Shown here one piece after another: positions 1-8,840 of a stretch of 12,801 nucleotides of DNA. Each line of letters begins with the position of its first letter. The stretch's first letter is position 1. The DNA is from JAQYVL01 sp964578935 (GTDB taxonomy: Bacteria > Desulfobacterota > Desulfobacteria > Desulfobacterales > SURF-7), in assembly GCA_964578935.1 (NCBI GenBank), contig CAZOEW010000111.1, positions 1 through 12,801 on the forward strand. Reading direction: 5' to 3'. Both the position numbers and the translations under genes were made by a program. Below the pieces are notes generated by a model. The model searched no databases and had not been told where the DNA came from. It saw only the letters and a program-made list of their open reading frames with translations.

Positions 1-111
1 CGCATTGACAGAGACGACTTTCACCAGGCAAGAAAGCACTATTACAACCTCATGGGCTGGGATAAAGATGGAAAGGTTCTGGAAGGAACGTTAAAAAAAT
101 TTGGAATTTGA
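1..111 (+). CDS. Aldehyde:ferredoxin oxidoreductase, C-terminal fragment
   Basis: Frame 1 is open from the window edge to a TGA at 109-111 and encodes 36 residues; the rest of the gene lies outside the window. The visible tail reads DDFHQARKHYYNLMGWD, then DGKVLEGTLKKFGI. It matches the usual C-terminus of the tungsten-pterin aldehyde:ferredoxin oxidoreductase (AOR) family, in which a 'YYxLRGWDxxG' block is followed by a short helix ending in an '(L/F)G(L/I)' terminus. These enzymes oxidise aldehydes to carboxylic acids with ferredoxin as electron acceptor in the cytoplasm of anaerobes. The cofactor-binding and Fe4S4 parts are not in the window, so the substrate class cannot be judged. The gene converges on the RND permease gene with 30 bp between the stop codons, and no clear shared terminator is visible there. 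Confidence 0.75.
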   Translation, partial: RIDRDDFHQARKHYYNLMGWDKDGKVLEGTLKKFGI

Positions 112-141
112 AAATAATGGCCGTGTAAAAAAGATACCCCA

Positions 142-3100
142 TTACCCTTCCGGTTGAATATCTCCCGAAACCATCTTTTTGCTTCCCGCCAGCTTTTTCA
201 AATCTTCCACGATCATATATAGAGAAGGCACCAGTATCAGCGTGATCACGGTCCCGAAAACGATCCCGAATCCCAGGGAGAGCGCCATCGGGATAAGAAA
301 CCGTGCCTGCCGGGAGGTTTCAAATATCATGGGTGCCAGCCCGCCGAAAGTAGTGAGGGTGGTCAGCAGAATCGGGCGAAACCGGTTGATTCCGGCTTCA
401 TGGATCGCGACAAAACCATTATCGCCGGAATTACGCCTGCGGTTGGAAAAATCGATAAGCACCAGCGAATCATTGATGACTACCCCGGAAAGCGCCACGA
501 TCCCGAACATACTCATGAGGCTCAGGCTGTATCCCATGATAAGGTGTCCGATTACCGCGCCAATGATGCCAAAGGGGACAGAAACCATTATGATAAGCGG
601 CTGTATAAAACTGTTGAACGGAATGGAAAGCATGGCAAAAATAACCAGAAGAGCGATCATCAATCCCCGTATCAGGCTCTGCATGCTCTCTCTCTGTTCC
701 GCCTGATGCCCTTCAAAGCTGTAAATCAGTCCCGGATACTGTGACTGCAGATCCGGCAGAATGTCTTTTCTGAGCGATTGTACAACCTCACCCGCCTTGC
801 TTCGAGGCCTGGCATCGGCGGTTACCGTAACAATCCGTCGACCGTTGCGGCGATCAATTGTCGTATATGCTCTCCCCTTTCTCAAGGAAGCCGCCTCAGA
901 TAGCGGAATCTCTTTTCCTGCGGGTGTGCGCAATATCATTCCCTCCAGATTATATTCCGATATACGCTCCTGTTTCGGGAGGCGCACCATCACGGTGATT
1001 TCGTTTCGTCCGCGCTGCTGTCTCAGGACCCGGGCGCCATAATATGAATTCCGGATCTGTCTAGCCACATCCTGAGACCGCAGACCGAGACTCCTTGCTT
1101 CCGGGCGTATTCGGACATCGATCTGCTGCTTGCCGGGTGAGAAGCCGTCATTGATATCCTCAACGTTCGGAAAAAAATCAAGTGCCATGGCGACATCCTT
1201 GCTCGCCTTTTCCAGGACTTCCATATTCCGGTGGCTCAATTCCACGGAGATGGAAGATCCCCTTCCGGGCCCTCCGGCATCGGATTCAAACTTGAGTGAC
1301 TCCAGTCCGGGAAGACTCCCGATGTGCTCCCGCCAGAGTTTCGTCACTTGCGCAGTCGATATGGGCCGAACATCCGGCTGAGTCAAATATATCCGTACTT
1401 CAGCCACATTGCCGTTTATCCAGGCAAAAATGCCGTCCACCAGCTTTTCGCCGCCGTTCTTTTCGGCAACTTCCTGCGCTGCCTCCACCAGTATCTTTTG
1501 TACATTCTCAGTTTTTTGAACAGCCGAACCAAACGGAAGTACCGCGGTGACGATGGCATAGTCGGATTCCACCTTGGGAAACAGCTCAAACCCCATTCGT
1601 CCGCTCTTTATATAACTGACAGTGATCAGGAGAACGGCGATACCGACGGAAAGAGTGACATACCGATTGTGAATTGTCATTTTAAGGAACGGGCCATATT
1701 GATTCCGCACAAAACGTGTGAAACGTTCGCTGAATCGCCTCTGTCGTTTCAGTATCCATCCGGAAAAACCTTTTGGCCGGCGCGTCTTCTGCTGCCCGAT
1801 GTGCGCCGGCAGAATAAGCAGACTTTCAATGAGAGACACAAAAAAGATACTGACCACCACCACGGGGATTTGTTTGAAAATCTTACCCATAATGCCGGGA
1901 ACAAAAAATATCGGTATAAAAGCCACCATGTTGGTTAATACACTGAACGTGACCGGCATCGCGATTTCACGGGTTCCGATTACAGCGGCCTGAAACCATG
2001 GGCGTCCCTGCTGGCGGTGATGATACATGTTTTCACCTGCCACGATCGCATCATCCACGACAATACCCAGGGTAATGATAAAGGCAAACATGGAAATGAG
2101 ATTGATGCTGACACCCATGGTCGGAAGAAAAAGCAGGGCTCCGAAAATAGAGACGGGTATTCCAAGACTTACCCAGAATGCTAGCCTTGGTTCCAAAAAA
2201 AGAGCAAGAAGAATAAATACCAGTGACAATCCAAGGAGGCCGTTGCGCGTCATCAGCTCCATCCGCTGCTGATATATTTCAGATCGGTCGTTTTGCGCCG
2301 CAAGAGACAGGCCTTCCGGTAGAATTTCATCAATCTCTTTCGCTTGTTGACGAACCGCCCTGGATACGGAAATTGGAGTCTGATCCCCTACCCGATAAAC
2401 CTCGATCATGATGGCCGGCTTGCCATTATAGGTTGCGAAATTGTCGGTTTCCTCAAAGCCGTCTTTTACCTCAGCGATATCTTCAAGGAGGACCTCTGTT
2501 CCGGAACCGGTGGTGATGACGGGAATTTTTCCGAATTCAACCCCGTATTCCCGGCGCTCTTTCATACGGACCAGGATGTCGCCCGAATCGGTTTTGATCG
2601 CACCGCCGGGAAGCTCAACAGCAGCCCGGCTGATGATCTGGGCCACCTGCTCCAGGGTAAGATCATAAGCCCGCAGTTTCGCCTGCGGTATTTCAATACT
2701 GATTTCAAGGTTCCGAATCCCGGACAGCTCGACCTGCGTGATTTCCGGGTCCTGCAATAAACGATCTCGTATATCCTCTGCAGTTTCGCGCAACACGATT
2801 TCATCGACGCTGCCATAAAGCGCAAGCGAGACAACAGATCTTTTCCGCTGGGCGATCACCACCTGGGGCTGCTCCGCCTCCTCCGGAAAAGACTCAATTC
2901 GATCCACAGCATTCTGGATATCCTGAGACAGACGCTGAATATCCTCTCCTTCGATAATTTCAACGGTAACCATGCCGGACCCTTCCTGCGCGGAAGCCGT
3001 TAGCTCCTTAATCCCCTCAAGACCCTGAACCGCTTCTTCAATGGCAAGTATAATTCCCTTTTCAACTTCCTCCGGGCTGGCTCCGGGATAGGGAACGGTA

Positions 3101-3273
3101 ATCGTAACCTGATCCAGATCAAAATCAGGGAAAACCTCTTTCTTGATATTGAGACTCAGAAAAATACCGCCGACAAGAAAAACAAGCATCAATATGTTGG
3201 CGGTGACGGAATGACCCGTCATCCAGGCGATCGGCCCTTTATGTAATGAATTGTGCTTCATGTTTTCCATCAT
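142..3273 (-). CDS. RND-family efflux transporter permease (AcrB/HAE1-like)
   Basis: This is the inner-membrane, proton-driven subunit of a tripartite efflux pump. At 1043 residues it has the normal length for an AcrB-type permease. TM1 lies at about residues 21-42, followed by the porter-domain start (EVFPDFDLDQVTITVPYPG) and a TM2-TM6 block from about residue 345. The TM4 proton-relay motif is intact as GIVVDDAIV with D407 and D408, the same numbers as in AcrB. In TM10 the AcrB lysine 940 position is Asn (VVINDSLVLID, N934-D935), while the TM11 region keeps RPILLTTLTT. This variant therefore belongs to a side branch of the family rather than to classical AcrB, so drug specificity cannot be transferred. 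Three ATGs lie close together (3273, 3270, 3261). The first is taken because GAGAA lies a few bases upstream and the preceding gene's stop is only 7 bp away; the ribosome site is weak, suggesting translational coupling. It is the last gene of the operon. Confidence 0.95.
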   Translation of the reverse strand: MMENMKHNSLHKGPIAWMTGHSVTANILMLVFLVGGIFLSLNIKKEVFPDFDLDQVTITVPYPGASPEEVEKGIILAIEEAVQGLEGIKELTASAQEGSGMVTVEIIEGEDIQRLSQDIQNAVDRIESFPEEAEQPQVVIAQRKRSVVSLALYGSVDEIVLRETAEDIRDRLLQDPEITQVELSGIRNLEISIEIPQAKLRAYDLTLEQVAQIISRAAVELPGGAIKTDSGDILVRMKERREYGVEFGKIPVITTGSGTEVLLEDIAEVKDGFEETDNFATYNGKPAIMIEVYRVGDQTPISVSRAVRQQAKEIDEILPEGLSLAAQNDRSEIYQQRMELMTRNGLLGLSLVFILLALFLEPRLAFWVSLGIPVSIFGALLFLPTMGVSINLISMFAFIITLGIVVDDAIVAGENMYHHRQQGRPWFQAAVIGTREIAMPVTFSVLTNMVAFIPIFFVPGIMGKIFKQIPVVVVSIFFVSLIESLLILPAHIGQQKTRRPKGFSGWILKRQRRFSERFTRFVRNQYGPFLKMTIHNRYVTLSVGIAVLLITVSYIKSGRMGFELFPKVESDYAIVTAVLPFGSAVQKTENVQKILVEAAQEVAEKNGGEKLVDGIFAWINGNVAEVRIYLTQPDVRPISTAQVTKLWREHIGSLPGLESLKFESDAGGPGRGSSISVELSHRNMEVLEKASKDVAMALDFFPNVEDINDGFSPGKQQIDVRIRPEARSLGLRSQDVARQIRNSYYGARVLRQQRGRNEITVMVRLPKQERISEYNLEGMILRTPAGKEIPLSEAASLRKGRAYTTIDRRNGRRIVTVTADARPRSKAGEVVQSLRKDILPDLQSQYPGLIYSFEGHQAEQRESMQSLIRGLMIALLVIFAMLSIPFNSFIQPLIIMVSVPFGIIGAVIGHLIMGYSLSLMSMFGIVALSGVVINDSLVLIDFSNRRRNSGDNGFVAIHEAGINRFRPILLTTLTTFGGLAPMIFETSRQARFLIPMALSLGFGIVFGTVITLILVPSLYMIVEDLKKLAGSKKMVSGDIQPEG

Positions 3274-3280
3274 GGGTTCT

Positions 3281-4564
3281 CTACTTCAGCGTCTTACGCG
3301 AAAAAGGCAATCCCGTCTGTGTATCCGGTTCCGGGGAATCAATCTTCACCGGCATCCCCGCTATGGGGACAGATAGATCCGAAATGATGAGACGATCTCC
3401 AGGATTCAGTCCGTTTCCGATAAGAACCGTATCCTCATCCCTCCAGATGACTTCAACCTTCCGGATTTCAAGTTTATCGGAATCCCCCGCCACCCAGATT
3501 TTCGAGCTGTCGTGAAGCGCGCCCTGCGGGATACGGTAACCATTTTCGATTTCCCGGCCCTTGATCTCCACCCTGACATATTCACCGATTAAAAGCGGCG
3601 GCTGGTTTGTGTCACGCGATTTCAGACAGAAGGGGTCCGGCACCGATACCATGACACGCGCCATCCGGCCTTCCGTTTCCAGGTCCCCCAGCAGCTTGAT
3701 TACGCGTCCGGATCGTTCATGACTGTTTCTAACCTGTATACGAACCGTCGAGCCTTCATCAGAGGCATCCCGGGGAATATGAATCCATTTTAAACGTTCC
3801 ACCGGCACAGACACCAGAATCCAGTATTCATCGGTTCCAACGATATCAGCAAGCTGTCCCAGCTCCGAAACCTGTGATCCGATATCCACATGTTTTTTTC
3901 GAATCATGGAATTAAAAGGCGCTCGAACCGTGGTCCGGGAAAGGTCAAGATTGGCCTGCGCAAGTTCCGCCCGCGCCGCGGACAGATCTGCCTGAGCCTT
4001 TTCAAGATAAGGTTTGCGCAGGGCGAGTTCCACATCGCTCGGATCTGCCGGCTCGTCGTTTTTTAAAAGATCCCATTCACGCCGTGCGACTTCCTGATGA
4101 CCCATTTCCACTTTAAGGGAATATTCCGCTTCGATAACCGCGCTTTCCTTCCGGACGACAATCAGTTTGTGGTCTTCCTGGTCAATCTGTAAAACAACCT
4201 CCCCTTTTTGAATGATCCCCCCTTCCATAAACTCCGGATGAATTGAAACAACTTCTCCCAAAACCCTTGATCTAAGAATGGTTTCACGAGCAGGTATGAC
4301 AGTTCCCATTGCCGGGACCGTAATCTGCTGAACGGCTGGATAGACCTTTTCCACCTGAACCAGAGGAATGATTTTAACCGGCTGGCGTTTGACCGGTTTG
4401 GGCCGGGTTTTTTGAATGACTACCGCACCGGCGACCGCGCCGACAATCAATAGCAGACACAGGAATATGGAATACCGTCTTCGCCGGAAGGCGGAAGAGG
4501 ACAATGACAGCTCGTTCAGGTCTTCCTCAAGAGCCTCAGGTTTAAACTCTGTACTATCTCTCAT
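3281..4564 (-). CDS. RND efflux membrane fusion protein (HlyD/AcrA-like periplasmic adaptor)
   Basis: This is the adaptor subunit that bridges the inner-membrane permease and the outer-membrane channel. The 427 residues begin with a basic cytoplasmic tail ending in RRRR, then one transmembrane anchor at about 31-50. It is thus a membrane-anchored, N-in adaptor rather than a cleaved lipoprotein. The first half of the lipoyl-like domain is at about 97-127 (RVLGEVVSIHPEFMEGGIIQKG). A helical hairpin rich in A, E, L and R follows at about 133-210, and the second lipoyl half is at about 212-242 (VRAPFNSMIRKKHVDIGSQV). Beta-barrel and membrane-proximal domains fill the C-terminal part. The ATG at 4562-4564 overlaps the upstream outer-membrane factor gene by 11 bp and is preceded by AAGGAAAGG at good spacing, which supports this start. 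The 7-bp gap to the permease supports one transcript. Confidence 0.93.
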   Translation of the reverse strand: MRDSTEFKPEALEEDLNELSLSSSAFRRRRYSIFLCLLLIVGAVAGAVVIQKTRPKPVKRQPVKIIPLVQVEKVYPAVQQITVPAMGTVIPARETILRSRVLGEVVSIHPEFMEGGIIQKGEVVLQIDQEDHKLIVVRKESAVIEAEYSLKVEMGHQEVARREWDLLKNDEPADPSDVELALRKPYLEKAQADLSAARAELAQANLDLSRTTVRAPFNSMIRKKHVDIGSQVSELGQLADIVGTDEYWILVSVPVERLKWIHIPRDASDEGSTVRIQVRNSHERSGRVIKLLGDLETEGRMARVMVSVPDPFCLKSRDTNQPPLLIGEYVRVEIKGREIENGYRIPQGALHDSSKIWVAGDSDKLEIRKVEVIWRDEDTVLIGNGLNPGDRLIISDLSVPIAGMPVKIDSPEPDTQTGLPFSRKTLK

Positions 4565-6002
4565 TACTTGCCTTTCCTTGAGTTTTTGATGTTTCAGGCA
4601 ATCCGTCCGGTTTCAGATCATGCGTCCAGGTTCCGCTCAGTGCCCGGTAAAGGCTCACACGAAACAGAAGCATGGAAGCCCGCTTTTCGATAAGATTCCG
4701 CTCGAGGCTCTGAACGGACAGGAGCTGCGTCAGAACCGGAAGATAATCGTTCAGCCCTTTTCGATAGCGTTCAACCGCCTCATTAAAAGCTCTTCGCGCA
4801 ACAGAGACAACCCTTTCAAGAGCCTCTATATGCTCCTTTTGCTTTGACTCACCGACCAGCGCGTCCTCAACTTCTTTTACAGCCGTTAAAACCGTTTGCC
4901 GGTAAGTCCATAGTTTTTCGTCTGCGAAAGCTTTTGTTCGATCCACTTCCGCTGCTCTTCGACCACCGTCAAAAATTGGAGCGGTCAGATTGGCGGCCAG
5001 ATTCATCAGCCAGTTGTCGAACAGGGTTTCCATGTCATTCGAACTGTATCTGGCGGAAGCGGACAACCGAATAGCCGGCAACCGATTGGCACGGGCCTCG
5101 GCAACCTGCCAGTCTGCCGCTTCGAGTCGCAGACCGGCCGCTCTTACATCCGGCCTGACCTTCAAAAGATCCGCGGGCAGGCCCAGGGCTGGTATTCTCA
5201 CAGGGACCGGCAAGTCTTCGTCCCGGATCGGCATCGAAAAGCCGGACGGCTTCCCAAGTAACGCCGCTAGTTCATGGGTCAAAAGCACTTCCCGAACTTC
5301 CACAAGAGGGATTTCCGCTTTGATGTTCTCAACGACCTGCTTCTGCTGATAAACATCCAGCGCGGAAACCATGCCTTTGCGAAATCGCAGTTCTATCAAA
5401 TCCAGAAAAACGAGGTTGCTGTCAAGCTGTTTCTGAAGCAGTCGTTTCTGCATTCTCTGGGAAATAATTTCGATCCATCGGATTGCAATTTCAGCCGACA
5501 GTGTAACAGCGGCGGCATGAAGTTCATCCTGTGAGGCGTCAGCTTCCAGCATCGCGGCCTGTCGTTCGGAATGAACCCGCCCCCACAAATCCAGCTCGTA
5601 ACTGCTGGTCAATCCCAGTGCATATTCTTCAACCGTGGCTGTATTCGAAGACCCGTTTGTTGATTTTCTCCGCCCGTACAGGGCATCGGCTGTCCCGGTC
5701 AAGTCCGGATAAAGAGACGCATCAGACTTTGCGACAAGATTCCGCATCTGGCGTAAACGCGCCCATGCCTGTTTGATTGAGAAGTTATCGGAAAGAGCTG
5801 TTTCAACCAGAAGGTTAAGATCCTCGGCATTGAAATCTTCCCACCATCTTGCCGCCTGCATCGCTTCCGGGTGATAAACGGAAAACTTCTCCGGCACTTC
5901 ACCGTCCGGAATGTTTCTTTTCTCCGGTTTAAGCAGGCTGCACCCCGCAATCATTGCGGTACATGACAGAATGTACAGACAAATAATGAAATGTCTTCTC
6001 AT
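4554..6002 (-). CDS. NodT/OprM-type outer-membrane factor lipoprotein of an RND efflux system
   Basis: This encodes the TolC-like exit duct of the pump. The 482-residue product starts with a lipoprotein signal: basic MRRH, a hydrophobic stretch and the lipobox MIAGC with the acylated cysteine at residue 21. Ser follows at +2, which in enteric bacteria favours outer-membrane sorting. The OEP family signature is clear in two repeats. The first has WWEDFNAEDLNLLVETAL, then a helix region (IKQAWARLRQMRN) and SYELDLWGRV. The second has KVRPDVRAAGLRLEAADWQ, then LPAIRLSASARY and APIFDGGRRAAEVDR. The ATG at 6000-6002 is preceded by AAGGGATC, a short-spaced Shine-Dalgarno. It is the first gene of the outer-membrane factor, adaptor, permease operon. 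No regulator gene is adjacent; pepN lies upstream after 205 bp. Confidence 0.93.
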   Translation of the reverse strand: MRRHFIICLYILSCTAMIAGCSLLKPEKRNIPDGEVPEKFSVYHPEAMQAARWWEDFNAEDLNLLVETALSDNFSIKQAWARLRQMRNLVAKSDASLYPDLTGTADALYGRRKSTNGSSNTATVEEYALGLTSSYELDLWGRVHSERQAAMLEADASQDELHAAAVTLSAEIAIRWIEIISQRMQKRLLQKQLDSNLVFLDLIELRFRKGMVSALDVYQQKQVVENIKAEIPLVEVREVLLTHELAALLGKPSGFSMPIRDEDLPVPVRIPALGLPADLLKVRPDVRAAGLRLEAADWQVAEARANRLPAIRLSASARYSSNDMETLFDNWLMNLAANLTAPIFDGGRRAAEVDRTKAFADEKLWTYRQTVLTAVKEVEDALVGESKQKEHIEALERVVSVARRAFNEAVERYRKGLNDYLPVLTQLLSVQSLERNLIEKRASMLLFRVSLYRALSGTWTHDLKPDGLPETSKTQGKASNER

Positions 6003-6207
6003 GATCCCTTGAATTAAAACACCGATTCATATCAAAATGGTTTTTCTGTTTTTACATCCCGGACGGCCCATCAAAATCAAACGCCGTTTCTTTTGCGGAT
6101 TGACGATCCAGATCAACGGGATATAGAAGCAAAATATAGCGGATTGAATGAAAAAAGAAAAGGATTGAAATTTGAATCCGGGGCAAAAACGGACGGTTCT
6201 CTTTTTA
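6003..6207. other. Spacer between pepN and the efflux operon (no gene supported)
   Basis: These 205 bp separate the pepN stop from the outer-membrane factor start, both on the minus strand. An open frame runs through it on the minus strand (stop near 6027), but it starts inside pepN, has no ribosome site and gives no recognisable protein. On the minus strand TTGATT and TGTAAA occur 18 nt apart (centred near 6070); this is only a poor promoter match. The spacer is large enough for the efflux operon to have its own promoter, but none can be named with confidence. Confidence 0.4.
6150..6179 (-). terminator. Weak terminator-like hairpin downstream of pepN
   Basis: Read on the minus strand about 30 nt after the pepN stop, GGATT and AATCC form a 5-bp stem around an 8-nt loop (arms at 6175-6179 and 6162-6166). 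It is followed at once by a T-rich tract, TTTTCTTTTTTC. The layout is that of a Rho-independent terminator, but the stem is short and AT-rich, so termination would be partial at best. If active, it separates pepN transcription from the efflux operon. Confidence 0.3.
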
Positions 6208-8838
6208 TCACGATTTGATTTCCAAACACCGGGACACCTGCTCATATACATTCACGGAAAGTCCTTTCAAGGCCAGGATACGTTCCAACTGCTGTCTCAT
6301 CAGTTTGCGGCGATGCGAATCATATTTCCGCCATTGCGCAAACGGAGCCACCAGCCGCGCCGCGATCTGCGCATTTGCTCTGTTCAGCCTGATGATATAA
6401 TCCCCCACAAAAGAATAACCGCGTCCGTCCGTACGGTGGAAGTGAACGGAATTTGCTGCGAATGCGCCGACTACCGCCCGGATGTCGTTCGGACTTTTTT
6501 CATCAAACGCTTCATGCAATAGCAGTTCTTGAACCGCAGAAAGGGTTCCTTCCAGCGGAGAAGAGGCCTGGACACTGAACCATGTGTCGACCAGAAGCTG
6601 ATTGTCTTTATGGGTTTCATAAAAGTCAGCAACCACTTCTTTTCCGACTGTTTCATCTCTGCCGTGTGCAAGGGCTATAAAAGCCGCCAGTTTTTCCGTC
6701 ATATTGTCTGCATTGTAATACTGAGAGCGGGCAAGCAAAAGGGGTTCCTCCTCCTCCAGATCACACAGATAGCGCAGGCAGACATTCCGAAGCGCCCGGC
6801 GCGCTTTGCTTTCGACACGCAAATCATATGGCTCCTTGTTGCTGTTTTCCCGGTATGCGGCAAAAAATTCATCGGCAAGCTGCCCGGCAACACTGCGGCG
6901 TGCTTTCCGGACGCTTTGATGAATTGCATCCGGGTCGATCTCATCGACTCGCTGAGAAAGATAGGCTTCAGATGGAAGCGTCAGCATCTCCGCGATCATT
7001 GCTTTATCCAGAGACCTGTCATTGAAAACGGTTCGAAACGCTTCAATCAGATCTTGATCCGGATCTTCCTGTTCACCGGAAATCATTTTCAGCAGCATGG
7101 ATTCCGCGAGTCTTTGACAGGCATCCCATCGGTTGAATCCGTCTTGATCGTGCTGCATTAAAAAAAGAAGATCTTCGTTTTGATATGGGTAGCTGTAGGT
7201 TACCGGCGCGCTGAAATGACGAAAAAGCGAGGGAACCGGACGTTCCGGAACATTTTGAAAAACAAACTTCTGATCGGCCTTCGCGATTTCCACCACGCCG
7301 CGATCTCCGATGGAAAGCGGGATCTCTTTTCCGGTTTGATCCAGAAGCCCCATGCGAAGCGGAATCAAGAACGGCTGTTTTTCTTTTGTCTCCGGGGTTG
7401 GACGGCAGGACTGCCTGACATGAAGTGAAAACGTCTTTTCGGTTTCATCATATGCGCCGCTCATTTCCACATGGGGTGTCCCGGCCTGATGATACCAGAG
7501 ACGAAACTGGGAGAGGTCTCTTCCGCCGGCATCTTCCATGGCTTTGGCAAACTCCTCGATGGTAACCGCCTGACCGTCATGGCGATCAAAGTACAGGTTT
7601 GTTCCATTGAAAAACGCCTCATCCCCGAGAAGCGTCCGGTACATGCCGATAATTTCCGCGCCCTTTTCATAAATCGTAAAGGTGTAAAAATTATCAAACG
7701 ACTGCACTTCTTTCGGAAGAACTGCATGCGCAGTCGGTCCCCCGTCTTCCCTGAACTGATGAGTCCGCAGCGCGTTGGCGTCTTCAATCCGTTTTACCAC
7801 GCTGCTGCCGTGATCTGCGCTGAAAGAGGCATCCCGGTAAACGGTAAATCCCTCTTTCAGGCTCAATTGATGCCAATCCCGGCATGTCACCCGGTTGCCG
7901 GACCAGTTATGGAAATATTCATGCGCGATTACATCCCGAACCCTGTCATGCGCGGTATCCGTTGCCGTATACTGATTCGCAAACACTGTGGAGGTGTTGA
8001 ATATGTTCAGACTTTTGTTTTCCATGGCACCCATGTTGAAGTGACTCACGGCTACGATATTGAAAACCTCCAGATCATACTCACGGCCGTAGACCTTTTC
8101 ATCCCAGGAAAAAGCCTGCTTCAAAGACCACATGGCATGATCAATTTTATCCAGGTCTTTCTCTTCCACAAAAATGCGCAAGGCAACCTCTTTCCCGCAC
8201 CTTGTGACAAAAACATCTTCCCTGCTTTTTAAATTTCCGGCAACCAGCGCGAAAAGATAACAGGGTTTGGGGTAAGGATCATGCCACTCCGTAAAATGAC
8301 GGTTGTCCGCCAGATCTCCTTTTCTGATATTGTTTCCGTTGGAAAGAAGGATCGGACAGGCTTCTTTTTCCGCCTCGATATAAACGGAAAACTTGCTCAT
8401 TACATCCGGGCGGTCCAGGTAGTAGGTGATTCGCCGAAATCCTTCTGCTTCACATTGCGTGCAGAACATGCCTTCGGAGATATAAAGCCCGGTCAGACTT
8501 GTGTTGGCCTCCGGATTGATTTCAACTTCCGTTTCAAGAGTGAACCCCTGCCCTTCCAGTTCAATTTTGTGGATGGAAAGGGTATCGCCCTCTATGGCAT
8601 ATTCGCTTTCGGAAAGAGGCTTCCGGTTCATGGAGAGGCGTTTAAGCTCAAGATTTTCTCCATCAAGAACGAGCGGAGCTGTTGCGTCCGGGTTGGTACT
8701 CTGGTTCGGACGCATATCCAGCTTTGCATATACGGTTGTTCTTTCCGGTTCCAAATTGAAACGAAGTTCCGTTTTATCGATATGGTAATCCGATGGTCGG
8801 TAGTCCTCCAGCCGGATGGTTTTTGGCCTCTCACTCAT
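6208..8838 (-). CDS. pepN: Aminopeptidase N (M1 family zinc metallopeptidase)
   Basis: PepN is a cytoplasmic zinc aminopeptidase that removes N-terminal residues from peptides and finishes protein turnover. The 876 residues compare with 870 for the E. coli enzyme. The substrate-binding exopeptidase motif GAMEN is at 270-274 and the zinc site HEYFH at 306-310, with the third ligand E329 in LSLKEG. The 23-residue spacing from H306 to E329 equals that of E. coli (H297 to E320). The likely proton-donating tyrosine is Y390 in TIYEKGAE, and FCTQCEAEGFRRITYYLDRPDVM at about 125-147 holds the N-terminus-anchoring glutamate (probably E130). No signal peptide is present. The ATG at 8836-8838 lies 2 bp after the stop of the secreted YceI gene (TAATAATG) and has no well-placed Shine-Dalgarno, so translation is probably coupled to that gene. 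All catalytic residues are present. Confidence 0.97.
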   Translation of the reverse strand: MSERPKTIRLEDYRPSDYHIDKTELRFNLEPERTTVYAKLDMRPNQSTNPDATAPLVLDGENLELKRLSMNRKPLSESEYAIEGDTLSIHKIELEGQGFTLETEVEINPEANTSLTGLYISEGMFCTQCEAEGFRRITYYLDRPDVMSKFSVYIEAEKEACPILLSNGNNIRKGDLADNRHFTEWHDPYPKPCYLFALVAGNLKSREDVFVTRCGKEVALRIFVEEKDLDKIDHAMWSLKQAFSWDEKVYGREYDLEVFNIVAVSHFNMGAMENKSLNIFNTSTVFANQYTATDTAHDRVRDVIAHEYFHNWSGNRVTCRDWHQLSLKEGFTVYRDASFSADHGSSVVKRIEDANALRTHQFREDGGPTAHAVLPKEVQSFDNFYTFTIYEKGAEIIGMYRTLLGDEAFFNGTNLYFDRHDGQAVTIEEFAKAMEDAGGRDLSQFRLWYHQAGTPHVEMSGAYDETEKTFSLHVRQSCRPTPETKEKQPFLIPLRMGLLDQTGKEIPLSIGDRGVVEIAKADQKFVFQNVPERPVPSLFRHFSAPVTYSYPYQNEDLLFLMQHDQDGFNRWDACQRLAESMLLKMISGEQEDPDQDLIEAFRTVFNDRSLDKAMIAEMLTLPSEAYLSQRVDEIDPDAIHQSVRKARRSVAGQLADEFFAAYRENSNKEPYDLRVESKARRALRNVCLRYLCDLEEEEPLLLARSQYYNADNMTEKLAAFIALAHGRDETVGKEVVADFYETHKDNQLLVDTWFSVQASSPLEGTLSAVQELLLHEAFDEKSPNDIRAVVGAFAANSVHFHRTDGRGYSFVGDYIIRLNRANAQIAARLVAPFAQWRKYDSHRRKLMRQQLERILALKGLSVNVYEQVSRCLEIKS

Positions 8839-8840
8839 TA

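Noticed and set aside
128..180. AAAAAGAT / ATCTTTTT inverted repeat near the convergent gene ends
   Set aside because: The arms are only A/T-rich with a single G-C pair and a 37-nt loop, partly inside the permease gene; not credible as a bidirectional terminator.
1324..1938. 204-codon plus-strand open frame opposite the RND permease
   Set aside because: It is a shadow of the permease coding strand, and its translation has no membrane segment or motif.
6027..6251. Minus-strand 74-codon frame across the pepN-efflux spacer
   Set aside because: It starts inside pepN without a ribosome site, and the translation matches nothing I recognise. A basic stretch near its end looks protein-like but is too short to support a gene.
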